Source: Podochytrium sp. JEL0797
Lineage: Eukaryota; Chytridiomycota; Chytridiomycetes; Chytridiales; Chytriomycetaceae
DNA: 64,000 nucleotides
Assembly (NCBI GenBank): GCA_027596195.1
Contig: JADGJG010000013.1
Location: 1-64,000, forward strand
Direction: 5' to 3'
The notes below the pieces were generated by a model that did no database searches, was not told the origin of the DNA, and saw nothing but the letters and a program-made list of their open reading frames with translations. Shown here piece after piece: positions 1-9,634 of the stretch. Both the position numbers and the translations under genes were made by a program. Position 1 is the stretch's first letter; each line of letters begins with the position of its first letter.

Positions 1-272
1 CTAACGCTCGCAAAAAGACCAAATAAGACCTGATATTTGGCAGAGATGCTCTTAAAAGACCTGATATTTGGCAGAGATGAAGGAGAAATCTTATACAAGA
101 GCGCAAAACGCTTCTTAATATACTGCCGGACCCAGCAAAAACCTGGTTTCATTTTTATCAGCGACCTGGGTGAAGGAAGGCGGGTTTATTCATCAAAATC
201 GGAACAAGAAAACGGCCAATAAATGTGAAATAGAGAAAAGAAATGTGTGCAATGCGAATACCCGCTACCCAC
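1..272. other. Intergenic, no gene supported
   Basis: Nothing coding is supported here. A short plus-strand reading frame (37-222) has no recognisable domain and starts inside a direct repeat. The stretch next to the Tyr-rich gene is probably its 3' untranslated region. Confidence 0.5.
25..79. repeat. 24-bp direct repeat, two copies
   Basis: The 24-mer beginning aagacctgatatttggcaga occurs at 25-48 and again at 56-79, a 31-bp period. It looks like a recent local duplication; no function can be assigned. Confidence 0.8.
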
Positions 273-899
273 TCAGTCGCTCTTGGAATAAGTCTCGTAT
301 CCCTTGTTGTAGCTCTTGTGGGGAGGGGCGTAGTACGACTCCTTGGAGCTGTAACCGGTGGAGTAGTCGGACTCGCCGTAGGTCTTGTCGTCGCCGTATT
401 CCTTGGACTCCTCGTGACCGTACTCGACCTTGCGCTCCTCGCCGTAGTAGCTGGACTCGTCGTTACCGCGCTTGTAGTAGGTTGGAGCGTACTCGGTCTC
501 GTATCCCTTGTTGTAGCTCTCACGGTGGGGAGCGTAGCCATAGCTCTTGTCGTCGCCGTATTCCTTGGACTCGTCGTGACCGTACTCGACCTTGTACTCC
601 TTGCCGTAGTAGCTGGTCTCCTCGTCTCCACGCTTGTAGTAGGTGGGAGCGTACTCGGTGTCGTATCCCTTGTTGTAGCTCTCGCGGTGAGGCGCGTAGT
701 AGGACTCCTTGTGGTGAGACGCGTCGCCGTCGTAGCTCTTGTCTTCGCCGTATCCCTTGGAGTAGTCAGCCTCGCCGTAGCTCGAGTATTCGGGCTCGTG
801 CTTGTATTCGACAGACCCGTAGTCCTCGTTGCCAGCGACAGGGGCAGTCGAGGCGCGAAGGGCCACCAGGGACAAGAGGAGGAGAGAGCGGAGCTGCAT
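273..899 (-). CDS. Secreted Tyr/Glu/Lys-rich repeat protein
   Basis: A 208-residue protein of no recognised family. Residues 1-19 form a clear signal peptide (hydrophobic LLLLSLVAL core, likely cut near ASTAPVAG). The rest is low-complexity and very rich in Tyr, Glu, Lys and Ser, with almost no hydrophobic core residues. Two long repeats of roughly 60 residues share blocks such as HRESYNKGY, EYAPTYYKRG, SYYG and KEYGDDK, and a shorter third block follows. The acidic-basic-tyrosine pattern suggests an extracellular wall or matrix protein, perhaps one cross-linked through tyrosines; that role is inference. A TATA-like element lies about 70 bp upstream. The opposite strand is also open but is only a shadow of the repeat composition. 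Confidence 0.8.
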   Translation of the reverse strand: MQLRSLLLLSLVALRASTAPVAGNEDYGSVEYKHEPEYSSYGEADYSKGYGEDKSYDGDASHHKESYYAPHRESYNKGYDTEYAPTYYKRGDEETSYYGKEYKVEYGHDESKEYGDDKSYGYAPHRESYNKGYETEYAPTYYKRGNDESSYYGEERKVEYGHEESKEYGDDKTYGESDYSTGYSSKESYYAPPHKSYNKGYETYSKSD

Positions 900-966
900 T
901 TGAAGCTTTTTTGTTTTTGGGAGTTGGGTGTGAGAGGGAGAGTGGAGAGAGGGCGGAATCGAGCCC

Positions 967-976
967 GTTTATATAC
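967..976 (-). promoter_or_regulatory. TATA-like element upstream of the Tyr-rich repeat gene
   Basis: Read on the minus strand the sequence is GTATATAAAC, about 68 bp before the start codon at 899. This suits a core promoter for a strongly expressed secreted protein. It is inferred from sequence and position only. Confidence 0.45.
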
Positions 977-1353
977 GTTTTGGAAGGGGGTAAGGGGTCT
1001 TGGAGTGGTTGTATCCGAAGGGTCAAAAATCACGAAGTGTGGGGAAAGGGGCTAGCGCGGAACAACTAAGGGGGCCGTTGGCAACTTGGCTGCAGCAAGT
1101 TGTCGACCACGGATTGGGTGGGCCTCAAGAAAACTATCTTGGCGGACGCTTAATTACACGTTCGTGAGCTCTCTTGCTTTTCTTTTGAATTTTGAATAGA
1201 AAAACGAAGCATCAAGGGAAAAAAAACATTACAGCCTTTCTTGGTCGCGGAGTCGAAAGACTCAAAGCCGCGCGAAAGCACCTTCAACCTAAGCTATATT
1301 CATGTAAGTCCATTTTCCTTCCCTCCCCTCCTTTTTCGAACGCGCAAACGAAA

Positions 1354-2330
1354 CATGCATCAATCAATTTCATCCTCCCCATTCTCACTCTGCTCTTGCA
1401 CAACGTAACCAGACCCAGATCCCCCGATCGACGGACTCTTTGGCACTTCATTCAACGAGGCAGTCACCGAAGGACTCTTTCTACCATCCACAGACGGACT
1501 CTTTCTCCCCCGCAAGGGCTAAGAGTTCTTACGACCACGCGACAGCGAAGGACTCTTGCATGCATTGATTTTTATACTCACCAAAAGAACGAAACATGCT
1601 TCAATCAATTTCATCCTTCCCCTTCTCACTCTCTTGAACAGCATACCCAGAATCCCAGATCCAGATCCGACGATCGACGGACTCTTTGGCGCTTCAGTCA
1701 ACGAAACTCTCTTTCTCCCATCCACAGACGGACTCGTTCTCCCCCGCGAGGGCGAAGGACTCTTACTACCACGCGACGGCGAAGGATTCTTGCTGCGTCC
1801 AATTCATTTCACAAGTCTGTTCAAGTAGTGCATGAGTTGTTTTGTATTCTCACCAAAAGAACGCAACAAAGAAATGCATCAATCAATTTCATCCTCTTTA
1901 TTCTCACTCTGCCCTTGCACAACGTGATCAGATCCAGATCCCGCAATTGACGGACTCTTTGCCAATTGATTCAAATTCAACGAGGAACTCTTTCTTCCAT
2001 CCACAGACGGGCACCTTTCTCCATCGGCACTCTTTATTTTGTATTCCCACCCAAAAAGAACGACAAAGAAACATGCATCAATCAATTTCGTCCTCTTCAT
2101 TCTCACTCTGCCCTTGCACAACATACCCAGATCCAGAACCCCCGATCGACGGACTCTTTGGCACTTCAGTCAACGAGGCAGTCACCGAAGGACTCTTTCT
2201 CCCATCCAAGTCCACAGACGGACTCTTTCTCCCCCGCGAGGGCGAAGGACTCTTGTTACCACGCGAAGGTGAAGGACTCTTGCTCGCGTTGCGTCCATTC
2301 ACTCCATTTACACGCCCATCCACCAATCCC
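1354..2330 (-). repeat. Four degenerate tandem copies of the PEX14 3' end
   Basis: Four units begin near 1354, 1592, 1873 and 2072 (the last is the real PEX14 3' end). Each shows on the minus strand the same order: Ser-Pro boxes (KSPSxSRGRKSPS), then a KSPSIxGSGS stretch, then an acidic tail ending in EID and a stop. The unit next to PEX14 still encodes a tail ending SENKEDEID. The two farther units carry shifts and stops. Spacers between units are AT-rich. The pattern fits serial local duplication of a final coding segment. The units could be relics or alternative last exons. Confidence 0.75.
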
Positions 2331-3292
2331 GCAGAAGCCGCCGCCGAATACGAAGGAATGGAAGGCATCGAAGACGGAACCAAGGACGGAACGACGGGCG
2401 CAGGCGCGTTCAACTGCCATGATGGAATCGCCGACTTGCCGGTTGTGAATTTGCCCAAAAACGCATCAACGCTTGAACTCGAGTCGATGGAGTCAGTCAT
2501 TGCCATGGAAAGCTTTGCAGGAGACGTACTATTGGCAGCCGGAGAAGCCGAAGCCGACGAAGAGCTCTGATACGCAAGTGGTGGTGGAATCGGCGCAGCG
2601 ACAGGAACCGGCGGAAACGCTTTGCGATTCAACAAAATGTTTTTGAGCGACTTGAGTTCAGCCTGCAGGTCCTTCACCGACACATCGCCCTGCTGCTGTT
2701 TCACGAGATCGGGGAGCATGTCCTTCAAACTGTCGAGGTCTTCACGCACGACGCGAATTTCTTCAGCGGAGCGTTCCTGGTCTTGTTTTGTGGATTCGAG
2801 GAGTTGTTGGAGTGCTTCTGTTTGTGATTGGATGGTTGCTGTGGCGGATGCGAGTGCGGTTGAGATTTCAGTGATTTGATCTTCGAGGGCGTTTTTGAAG
2901 GGCCATTCGATGTGAGGAAGGATGTATGTCTTTAATGCGAGTGAAGTGTGAGTGTTGTGTGTCGAGAAACCTTTGCAACACACCTGAGCGAGATGCCAGA
3001 CGCCGAAGCCAAAACCGGCAGCGCCAATCAGGGCCAGCGAAACATCGCGCCAGTCTCTCTGGGGCTGCACTTGCTGGTACTGGATCGGCAAAGGTGGAAG
3101 TGGCGGCGCAGAGGAGGGCCCGGCGCCAACTCGCTGCATTGCCGCCTTGATTTCGTCACCCGAAACTCCCTTCGATTCCAGAAACGCAACGCGCTTCGCG
3201 AGGGGCGCTGACGCAACAGAAGGATCAAGGAGGAAGTTGGTGGCCATTGCAACAGAGGCCTCGCGGAGAGCGGGCGCAGGTGGCGTGCTCAT
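2078..3292 (-). CDS. PEX14: Peroxisomal membrane docking protein Pex14
   Basis: Pex14 is the peroxisomal membrane protein that docks the import receptors Pex5 and Pex7 and forms part of the import pore. The N-terminal Pex14 domain is plain (about residues 8-55: LREASVAMATNFLLDP, then PLAKRVAFLESKGVSGDEIKAA). A Pro-rich stretch, a membrane segment near residues 82-103 (VSLALIGAAGFGFGVW) and a coiled coil (about 140-230) follow in the usual order. The frame is open throughout, but 2930-2983 looks like a 54-nt intron (GTGTGT...AAAG); removing it joins WHLAQ to TYILPHIEWPF as in relatives. The tail is Ser-Pro rich (KSPSPSRG repeats) and ends in acidic EEDEID. Degenerate copies of this tail follow the gene. 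The start at 3292 sits directly before the conserved domain. Confidence 0.92.
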   Translation of the reverse strand: MSTPPAPALREASVAMATNFLLDPSVASAPLAKRVAFLESKGVSGDEIKAAMQRVGAGPSSAPPLPPLPIQYQQVQPQRDWRDVSLALIGAAGFGFGVWHLAQVCCKGFSTHNTHTSLALKTYILPHIEWPFKNALEDQITEISTALASATATIQSQTEALQQLLESTKQDQERSAEEIRVVREDLDSLKDMLPDLVKQQQGDVSVKDLQAELKSLKNILLNRKAFPPVPVAAPIPPPLAYQSSSSASASPAANSTSPAKLSMAMTDSIDSSSSVDAFLGKFTTGKSAIPSWQLNAPAPVVPSLVPSSMPSIPSYSAAASAGLVDGRVNGVNGRNASKSPSPSRGNKSPSPSRGRKSPSVDLDGRKSPSVTASLTEVPKSPSIGGSGSGYVVQGQSENEEDEID

Positions 3293-3367
3293 GGGTTGGG
3301 CGTTTTCAAAAGAGAAATGTATTCCGAGAAACTATAAATACTGGCTTCTTTCCTTCTTAATACATCA

Positions 3368-3961
3368 TCACCAGTGCTCTTCGCCAATCTTAACGCTATC
3401 CACATCCGCAACCTTGTCCGTGAACCAACGCTCCTCTTCCTTGATCGCCACATCGTTTCCACTCATCATGCGCTTCTTCATCTTGTTCTGCTCCATGTCG
3501 AAGGTCCAGTCTTCGAGGCCGTAGCAGCGATACCAGTTCATTTTCTCGTCATGCCACTCATACCAAAACTGAACTGCGATTCGGTTGTCTTGGAATGCGA
3601 AAAGCTCTTTGCGAAGCCGATACCCGTTTTCGTTGGCCTGTCGCACGATATGGAATCAGTTTTCAACGATATATGCACCACAAGGACATGCACATACCCA
3701 TTTGTCTTGCAGAAACTTGACAATCTGATCGTGTCCGCGAAAGAACTGATCGCGGTTTCGCCATACGCAGTCTGGCGTGTAAGCCTTGGCGACCGTCTCC
3801 GCGTTGCGCGTGTTCCATAGGGCCTGTGCGCCTTTGACTTTTTGCAGCGCCTTTTCGAGTGTGAAGGCCTTCATGATTCCTGGGATTCTTTTTTTGAGAT
3901 CGCGTGCAAGGATTTTGTTTTTTTGTCGTTCGGCAGATTCGAAATCTGGCGTACATATCAA
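3368..3961 (-). CDS. DUF1348 family, NTF2-like fold protein
   Basis: This matches the DUF1348 family, small proteins of about 150 residues with an NTF2/SnoaL-like fold whose biochemical role is unknown. Two exons are joined by a 60-nt intron (about 3638-3697, GTATGT...ACAG) between FLQDKW and ANENGYRLRKELFAF. Diagnostic blocks are AQALWNTRNAETVAKAYTPD, VWRNRDQFFRGH, NRIAVQFWYEWHD and a C-terminus rich in charged residues ending EEHW. The start is uncertain: ATG at 3961 adds a Lys/Arg-rich leader of 29 residues, whereas ATG at 3874 (MKAFTLEKALQKV) gives the family's usual length. It lies 75 bp upstream of PEX14, same strand. Confidence 0.85.
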
Positions 3962-4807
3962 AATTTCGCGGATTTCTTTCCCATTTTAGTGATAGATTCG
4001 AAACCAAATCACTCCTACCGATTAAATAACACAAGTTCCTTCGTGGGCGCAAACTGGTCGTAGTGGATGCGCGTCGTGCTTCAGCCTCTGGCGACCGTGA
4101 TGCACGCGGTTTCAATTATATTTCCAATGTGAATTGCAGAGAGGTTTTCGCTGTTGAATAGGACATCAAGATTCGTAGGGAATACGTGACTTGTGGCATG
4201 GCAACTTGATGGAGTTCGTGCGGGTTTTCTTCCCCTTCAAAAGCTCACGAAGGATGAAGCCCTTTTTCCAGCTTCCGTTTTTTTCTTTGGCTCTATATGC
4301 TATCCAGGGGGCTCACAGAGCTACAGACGCTGGCTGATGTTTCTTGCCGGTTATTAGGGGGGGGGGGGGTCCCAAGTTGGATTGTAATGAAACCAGGTTT
4401 TAAGATCTTTGCGAATTGTGTTGATCCCGCAAAAGCTTGGCAAAAGCTTATTAAATCCGAAGTAACCGTCTCTATTAAAAACTTCTACTTCCCTCAGCCA
4501 TACTTGGCCGACGCAGTCCCCACTTTTACTTGAATTACGACGGTCGGGGTAGAATGTGCTGTACGAATTGTTTCCGATGGTATCTCCCTCGAGTTGCTTC
4601 TTAACTTTCTCAGTGGGTTTACAATGAAAAGGTCTTTATTCCAGGAATATTTGGCTGCAATGGCTTCTTCCAGCGCAATTCCAATTTTTCCATTCCCGGA
4701 TCAAAACACGGATCACTGCGCAGAAAAATCGAGTCGCTTGGCAAGCTTGTTTATTTGTTTGTTTTCGAACCCCAAAGACCAACAAAAGACTGCTCTCACA
4801 CCCCCAC
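3962..4807. other. Intergenic with a 13-nt poly-G tract
   Basis: No coding region is supported. The stretch includes a run of 13 G near 4357-4369, and probably the promoters of the DUF1348 gene on the left and the membrane protein on the right. Reading frames here are short and compositionally random. Confidence 0.5.
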
Positions 4808-5497
4808 ATGTTCCCGCAACAGCAATTCCTGAACCTCCAATACCCAAACCCACTGCCCGACATCCCTCCCGGCGGAAACTCCCCCCACCCCCCCTTCCCC
4901 CTCCAATTCCCGCCCGAAATCACCGTCTTCTTGACCCTCCTGCTCATTCTTTACATTGCCCTGCCCGCGCGCACCAAGCTCCTCTCAGTCGTCCTGGCCA
5001 TCTGCTTCAGCGGCATCGAACCAACCTTTTACATGCTGACAAAAGAAGATCCCATAACCGGCGCCGTGGACATTGCTTGGGAGGAGTTGATGCAAGGACG
5101 CTTGGGAAGACACCCGCACACAACCTACGAGCAGTTTGCCGTGAATCTCTTGTTCAGTGGACCCCTTTTCCTCCTCTACCATTCCGCTTTCGAACGATTC
5201 CGCAACACCCCCAAGCCAACCCAAGCTTCAATCCACCTCCGTTCTCCATTCAAATGGGGATACATCGAATGGGCGCGATGTCTCGCGACTCCGTTTCTGA
5301 TTTGGGGGTTGGAAATCGTTGAGGGTTTTGTGTTGATTGCCGCGTATGGATGGAACCCGGCGTGGATTTATTCAGGTGACGATGCATGGTTTTTGGGGAC
5401 CATCAACTTGGGGTATTGGAAGTATTGGATTCCGTTGGGAGTGTTGTTGGAGGTGGTGATGTGGCAGGTTGTGCGCAAGATTTCGAATCGGAAATAA
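4808..5497 (+). CDS. Multi-pass membrane protein, family not recognised
   Basis: A 229-residue protein with a Pro-rich N-terminus (about 37 residues, Pro/Gln/Phe rich) and about five hydrophobic segments: ITVFLTLLLILYIAL (38-54), LLSVVLAICFSGI (57-72), FAVNLLFSGPLFLL (110-125), WARCLATPFLIWGLEIVEGF (155-175) and YWIPLGVLLEVVMW (205-220). No catalytic motif is visible, and I do not recognise the family. Conserved-looking polar blocks between segments (EPTFYMLTKEDP, WEELMQGRLGRHPH) suggest a folded integral membrane protein rather than a chance frame. The single exon starts at the first ATG after stops. The downstream F-box gene starts 116 bp later on the same strand. Confidence 0.7.
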   Translation: MFPQQQFLNLQYPNPLPDIPPGGNSPHPPFPLQFPPEITVFLTLLLILYIALPARTKLLSVVLAICFSGIEPTFYMLTKEDPITGAVDIAWEELMQGRLGRHPHTTYEQFAVNLLFSGPLFLLYHSAFERFRNTPKPTQASIHLRSPFKWGYIEWARCLATPFLIWGLEIVEGFVLIAAYGWNPAWIYSGDDAWFLGTINLGYWKYWIPLGVLLEVVMWQVVRKISNRK

Positions 5498-5612
5498 ATA
5501 AGCGCGTTGCTTGCGGCGAGAGAAACCCGAACTTTGGGCGATCTCAAAGCTAATCGGTTGTTTTTATATTATTTGATTGGCTCGCTCGAAACATTCCAGA
5601 ACAAATCGAGAT

Positions 5613-7154
5613 ATGCCACTGAACCTCGTCCAACTGCCCCCCGAGACGCTGTTCAAGATATTTCTACACATAGACAGTCCAAAATGCGTGCTCACAGTGA
5701 TACCTAGAGTGTGCAAGACTCTGGCTTCCGTGTTGTGTGAGTTGTCAATGTTTTCCAAATCCGACCTTACGCGCGAAATTCTAACGATGCATCTCTGCTC
5801 TTTAAGCCAATCGATCCAACCCAATATTAGCCAACGTTGAAATCATTAGCGAAGAGGAAGACGCGAATACGAGTAATGTCGTGGCTTTGGTGCAGAGTCC
5901 GGAAGCTCCAACCCTCTTGCAACTTTTCAAGCGCGTGCGCGTGGTTGGAAGTGGAAGCAGCTCTGGATTGGTTTCTCAGCACAGAGTCGGCTCGAAATAT
6001 ATCGGGGATTCTGAAAACTCGAGTATTGTGTATGTTGGAATCGAGCGAACCATCAAGGTATGGTAATCAACCACAAAAATCAAAATGACGCGTTTATAAC
6101 TCCCCGCTTTACACCAAAGGTCCACGTGAACGCGATCCCCGAAACCCCATCCACCCTCGTGCAATACATCTCTGACCTCCTCCGCCGCGGACTTACACAC
6201 CACCACCCACTCTCCCGCTCAACACGCGTTTTGTTTGGAACCATCCAAGTCGCTGGCCGCCGCAACCCCGCAACCCCCGCCACCCTCCTCGGAAATTTCC
6301 TCCAAGCCCTCAAACCCTGCAACATCACCCTCTGGTGGTGGGACTCGGACCTCATCGCGAACCTCCCCACCACCGCCGCCACCTGTCTCCGCCTCCCCAA
6401 CATGCGCGGTGACGGCAACATCCAAGCCAGAGACATTTCCCTCCTCTCCACAGGCGCCACACACCACTTGAAACGCCTTGAACTCTTCCGCCCCATGCCC
6501 CGCCAACCCTGGGGCCTCGAAGCCTCCGCCTTCACCCCCCTCAGCTCCCTGCATGGACTCCGCCACCTCGTGATCCGCAGCGGTCGTCTCATTGGCTCCC
6601 AAGAAACTCTCGTCACATCCCTCCTCCTCCTCCCCAACCTCACCGTCCTCGAACTCCCCTGGAACATTGACGCGCGTCTCGCAGCCCGTATCCTCGGCAC
6701 ATGTCATTCCCTCGAATCGTTCCAATACATTCAAATCACGTCCCCCGATTTCTTCCTCACACTCCCGACTGCAACGCCACTCCGCCTGCAAACTCTCGGC
6801 CTCAACTTTGTCGAACCCGATTCTGCGGATATCGCTGTCATGGTTGAAGGCCTCATCCGATGCCTCCCGCACCTCACAACCCTCCTCCTCCGCATCAACT
6901 CTCGCCCGGGGAACGATACGACGGGTGCCCCCGGAATGGTGGGGTACGATTTTTACGGGTCCATCCCGCGAGACTCGTTGGTGAGGTGGTTGAGGCGGTT
7001 GGAGGCGGGGTGTCCGCGGTTGGTGGATGTGGGGTTGGAGTTGGGCTTGAGGATGTGGGGCAGTCGCAAGTCGTATGCGGATCAGCTTGTGGATGGGTTT
7101 GTGAGGGAGAGGATGAGGGTGAGGGTGTGTTCGCCGGTGGGGAGGATTGGTTGA
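5613..7154 (+). CDS. F-box protein with leucine-rich repeats
   Basis: The N-terminus (LVQLPPETLFKIFLHIDS, then CKTLASVL) is a typical F-box, the segment that binds Skp1 in SCF ubiquitin ligases. Two introns fit exactly: 5737-5830 (GTGAGT...TTAG, with CTAAC upstream) and 6058-6119 (GTATGG...AAAG). Splicing gives VLSNVEIISEEEDAN and ERTIKVHVNAIPETP in one frame. The C-terminal two-thirds has irregular Leu-rich repeats (HLKRLELF, LHGLRHLVI, LPNLTVLELPW, CHSLESFQYI, LRLQTLGLNF, LPHLTTLLLRI), the usual substrate-recruiting part. The substrate cannot be predicted. The third exon uses strongly C-rich codons compared with the first two. Confidence 0.82.
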
Positions 7155-7208
7155 ATTAATTTGTTTATTTCAGTGAATACATTTGTGGATTTAATTTCAA
7201 AACTCGAT

Positions 7209-9525
7209 TCATGAGTACTCTGGGGGTGGCGCAGTATCCATCAACGCCATCATTCTCGCATCGTCAATCCTCGCTTGTCTCTCCTTCAACAATCCCAACT
7301 CTCTTTCAAGCACCAAGCGATGACCGACAAGCAGGAAAGAAATTTCGGCCACATTGAGCAACAACAATGCGTACCCTCCAATATGTTCCCGGAGAATAAA
7401 CGCAACCATTTCAGGACAGGGTGCGTATTGTGAGACCCATTGAACCACGTCGTTGATTGACCAGAGAGTTGGGGATGCTGGCAGATACAAGCTTCCAAAA
7501 ACTGAGTACTCGATAGCAACTCGACGCAATGGAGCTGGGTCAGGACTACTTTCTGGCAGGTCCGCAGAGTTGGTGCTTTTCTTTAAAGTCATGTCAAGAA
7601 TAGATGGAGTGAGAGCTCCAAACAAGTTCTTGGATGCGGCAGTGGCGGCAGTTTGCAGCACTTCAAAGAGATCCGGACGCGTCTTTTCGCTATTTCAACA
7701 TCGATGTGAGAAACTAAAGAGATATAGCTAGCACACACCTTTGCACAGTAATATCAGTATGTGCCGTCAACAATTTCTGTGCATCAAGCTCGTCAATGAC
7801 GTGAAACTCTTCGCCATTCACAGTTTCGTTTGAGCTTTTCACAAGCGGCTCAGGAGACTTGGAGGCAGTCTTTAGCTCCTTCTTTTGCCTTCTCCAGCAA
7901 TAAATTACACATGCAACAAGTGCAATTCCGACAAGTGCCCCCCCAATCACTTCACCAACAGTTGCCCCAGTTGATTGCTCAAATTTTGATATCCGGACAA
8001 GTGATACCGTATATCCATCAGAGCAAGTCCCATTTGTGAGGAATAAATTTGTGGTATATAGCCCTCCCTGGCATCCACTATCGTTGAAATATGCCATGTT
8101 GACGCTTAATCCATTTTCAGAAACATACACCGACTTTGCAGAAGGATTAATATATGAATTTTGGATACACGCCCCAACTCGAAACGACGTGATTTCACTG
8201 GGAAAGGACTTGCACTCTTGATCCGCAAACATGGTGAGGACAAAGTAGGACGACCCGCTTCCATTCGGAAGTAGAGATGCTGTCTCATTCTTCCAATACT
8301 GCAGAGAACTCGAACAAGTGGATGTTCTGAAGTCGTTGGAGGCATCCACCTGGCAATAAGAGCTGGTTTCGCAGGGAACGGGGGAGAATCCGAACCACAA
8401 TGCACCAGTGGTTTGACAGGTTGGTGTAGTGAATACTGTGGACATGGTGAGGCCAGAATAGTGCAAGAGGGTGACGGTTTGAGCTGCGTTTGGAAAGCAA
8501 AAGTTCAAGTCAGGCCCCGGAGTCAAAGGAAGGTAATATGAAAGAGTGTGACAGCTGTCATCAATGAACCCTGCCCAATTCATATTCGATGTGTTTGGGT
8601 CAATCCAAATCATCATGGAGGTGTAGTTGTAAGTCACACCATATTTGGACCCAGACTGAGTGCGGATTGTTGGAATACATGAGCCCAGAGGATATTGATT
8701 GCCATGTGAAGGAGTCCCAGAACATATCAAGTCAGTAAAGAGTGTCTGAGCTTGGGGTCTCTCGTTTCCAAAGTAAGGGTCTCCAAAGGTGGACAGATCA
8801 GAAACACACGATTCTCGAAAATACCACCCTTCAGTGTGCGCCCTTCTACAGGTGCCATTAGAAATTGAAGGCACACACGCGATTCCATTGTGTTTGAAAT
8901 AGTTGATAAATATTGCGTTGTTGCATTCCGGATCGAGATAATTGATTTGCGCGACTGGAAGTGCGGGCACCTCTTGCACCGACCCACTCGCGTCTCGGAT
9001 ATCAACATCAGAAGCCTCGGACACTGATTCACGTCTATAGTTGATTAAACTGATACCATAAATGCCGTGGCGGCAGTGGGTAGCACCAACTGTGCTGAAC
9101 GGCTGAATATCCACGCGATTTTGACAGTGTCGATCCGAAAATGCAGACCACGAGAACGCGTTGCGTTCAGAGTCGATTTGAAATTTCATGGATTGAAATT
9201 TGTAGGTTTCGCCGTCTGCTGTCAAGCTTTCGGTCTGGTCAAGCGCCGACACACATGCGTCGGTTGAATATTGAGCTCCCACAGTCGGAGACAACGTGCA
9301 ACTGTTTGTGATCTGAATCAGAGGAGCATCAAAAACGCCGATCCCAAAGTTCGTGATGTTTGAAATGCAGGTTTGGCGAGTGAAGTGCCATCCGGGACTG
9401 TTTAGAGCCGAAATGCATGCGATCGGAGGTTCACAACCCGTCGCGTTTGAGTTTGTATACTCAACGCGTATAGGATTCAGACACTGTGGATCGCGATAGT
9501 ATACGTTGGCAGTGAAGAGAGCCAT
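7209..9525 (-). CDS. Large Cys-rich membrane protein with cytoplasmic SAM domain and PPEY tail (paralogue A)
   Basis: One 49-nt intron (7690-7738, GTGTGT...ATAG) joins a 595-residue first exon to a C-terminal exon, giving about 755 residues. The ectodomain contains repeated Cys-rich units that start with a Y-x-D-x-x-C core (YYRDPQC, NYLDPEC, MFADQEC, YFNDSGC) and carry many N-glycosylation sequons. A single membrane segment (VGEVIGGALVGIALVACVIYCW) is followed by a basic stop-transfer sequence and a tail with a SAM domain (WSINDVVQWVSQY ... LLLLNVAEISFLLVG). The last residues are PPPEYS, a PPxY motif. The likely topology is extracellular N-terminus, cytoplasmic SAM. Oddly, no signal peptide is seen after the first ATG, so a 5' exon may be missing. 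Paralogue B lies 2.4 kb away. Confidence 0.75.
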
Positions 9526-9634
9526 TTTTGGTGATCAGGGATCGTTCTCGATTCAGGTGACAATTTGTGGACGAATCGGATCTTCAAGTTTCAACTTCGG
9601 TACATGTTCTCAAAGTTTGTATTTCAAAGCAACT

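Noticed and set aside
158..1033. Long antisense and overlapping frames across the Tyr-rich repeat gene
   Set aside because: They are Arg/Ser/Thr-rich shadows of the repeat composition; only the 273-899 minus frame has a signal peptide and ordered repeats.
4594..5322. Overlapping plus frame of 242 residues over the membrane protein
   Set aside because: Pro/His/Arg-rich shadow in another frame; the 4808-5497 frame has clear membrane segments.
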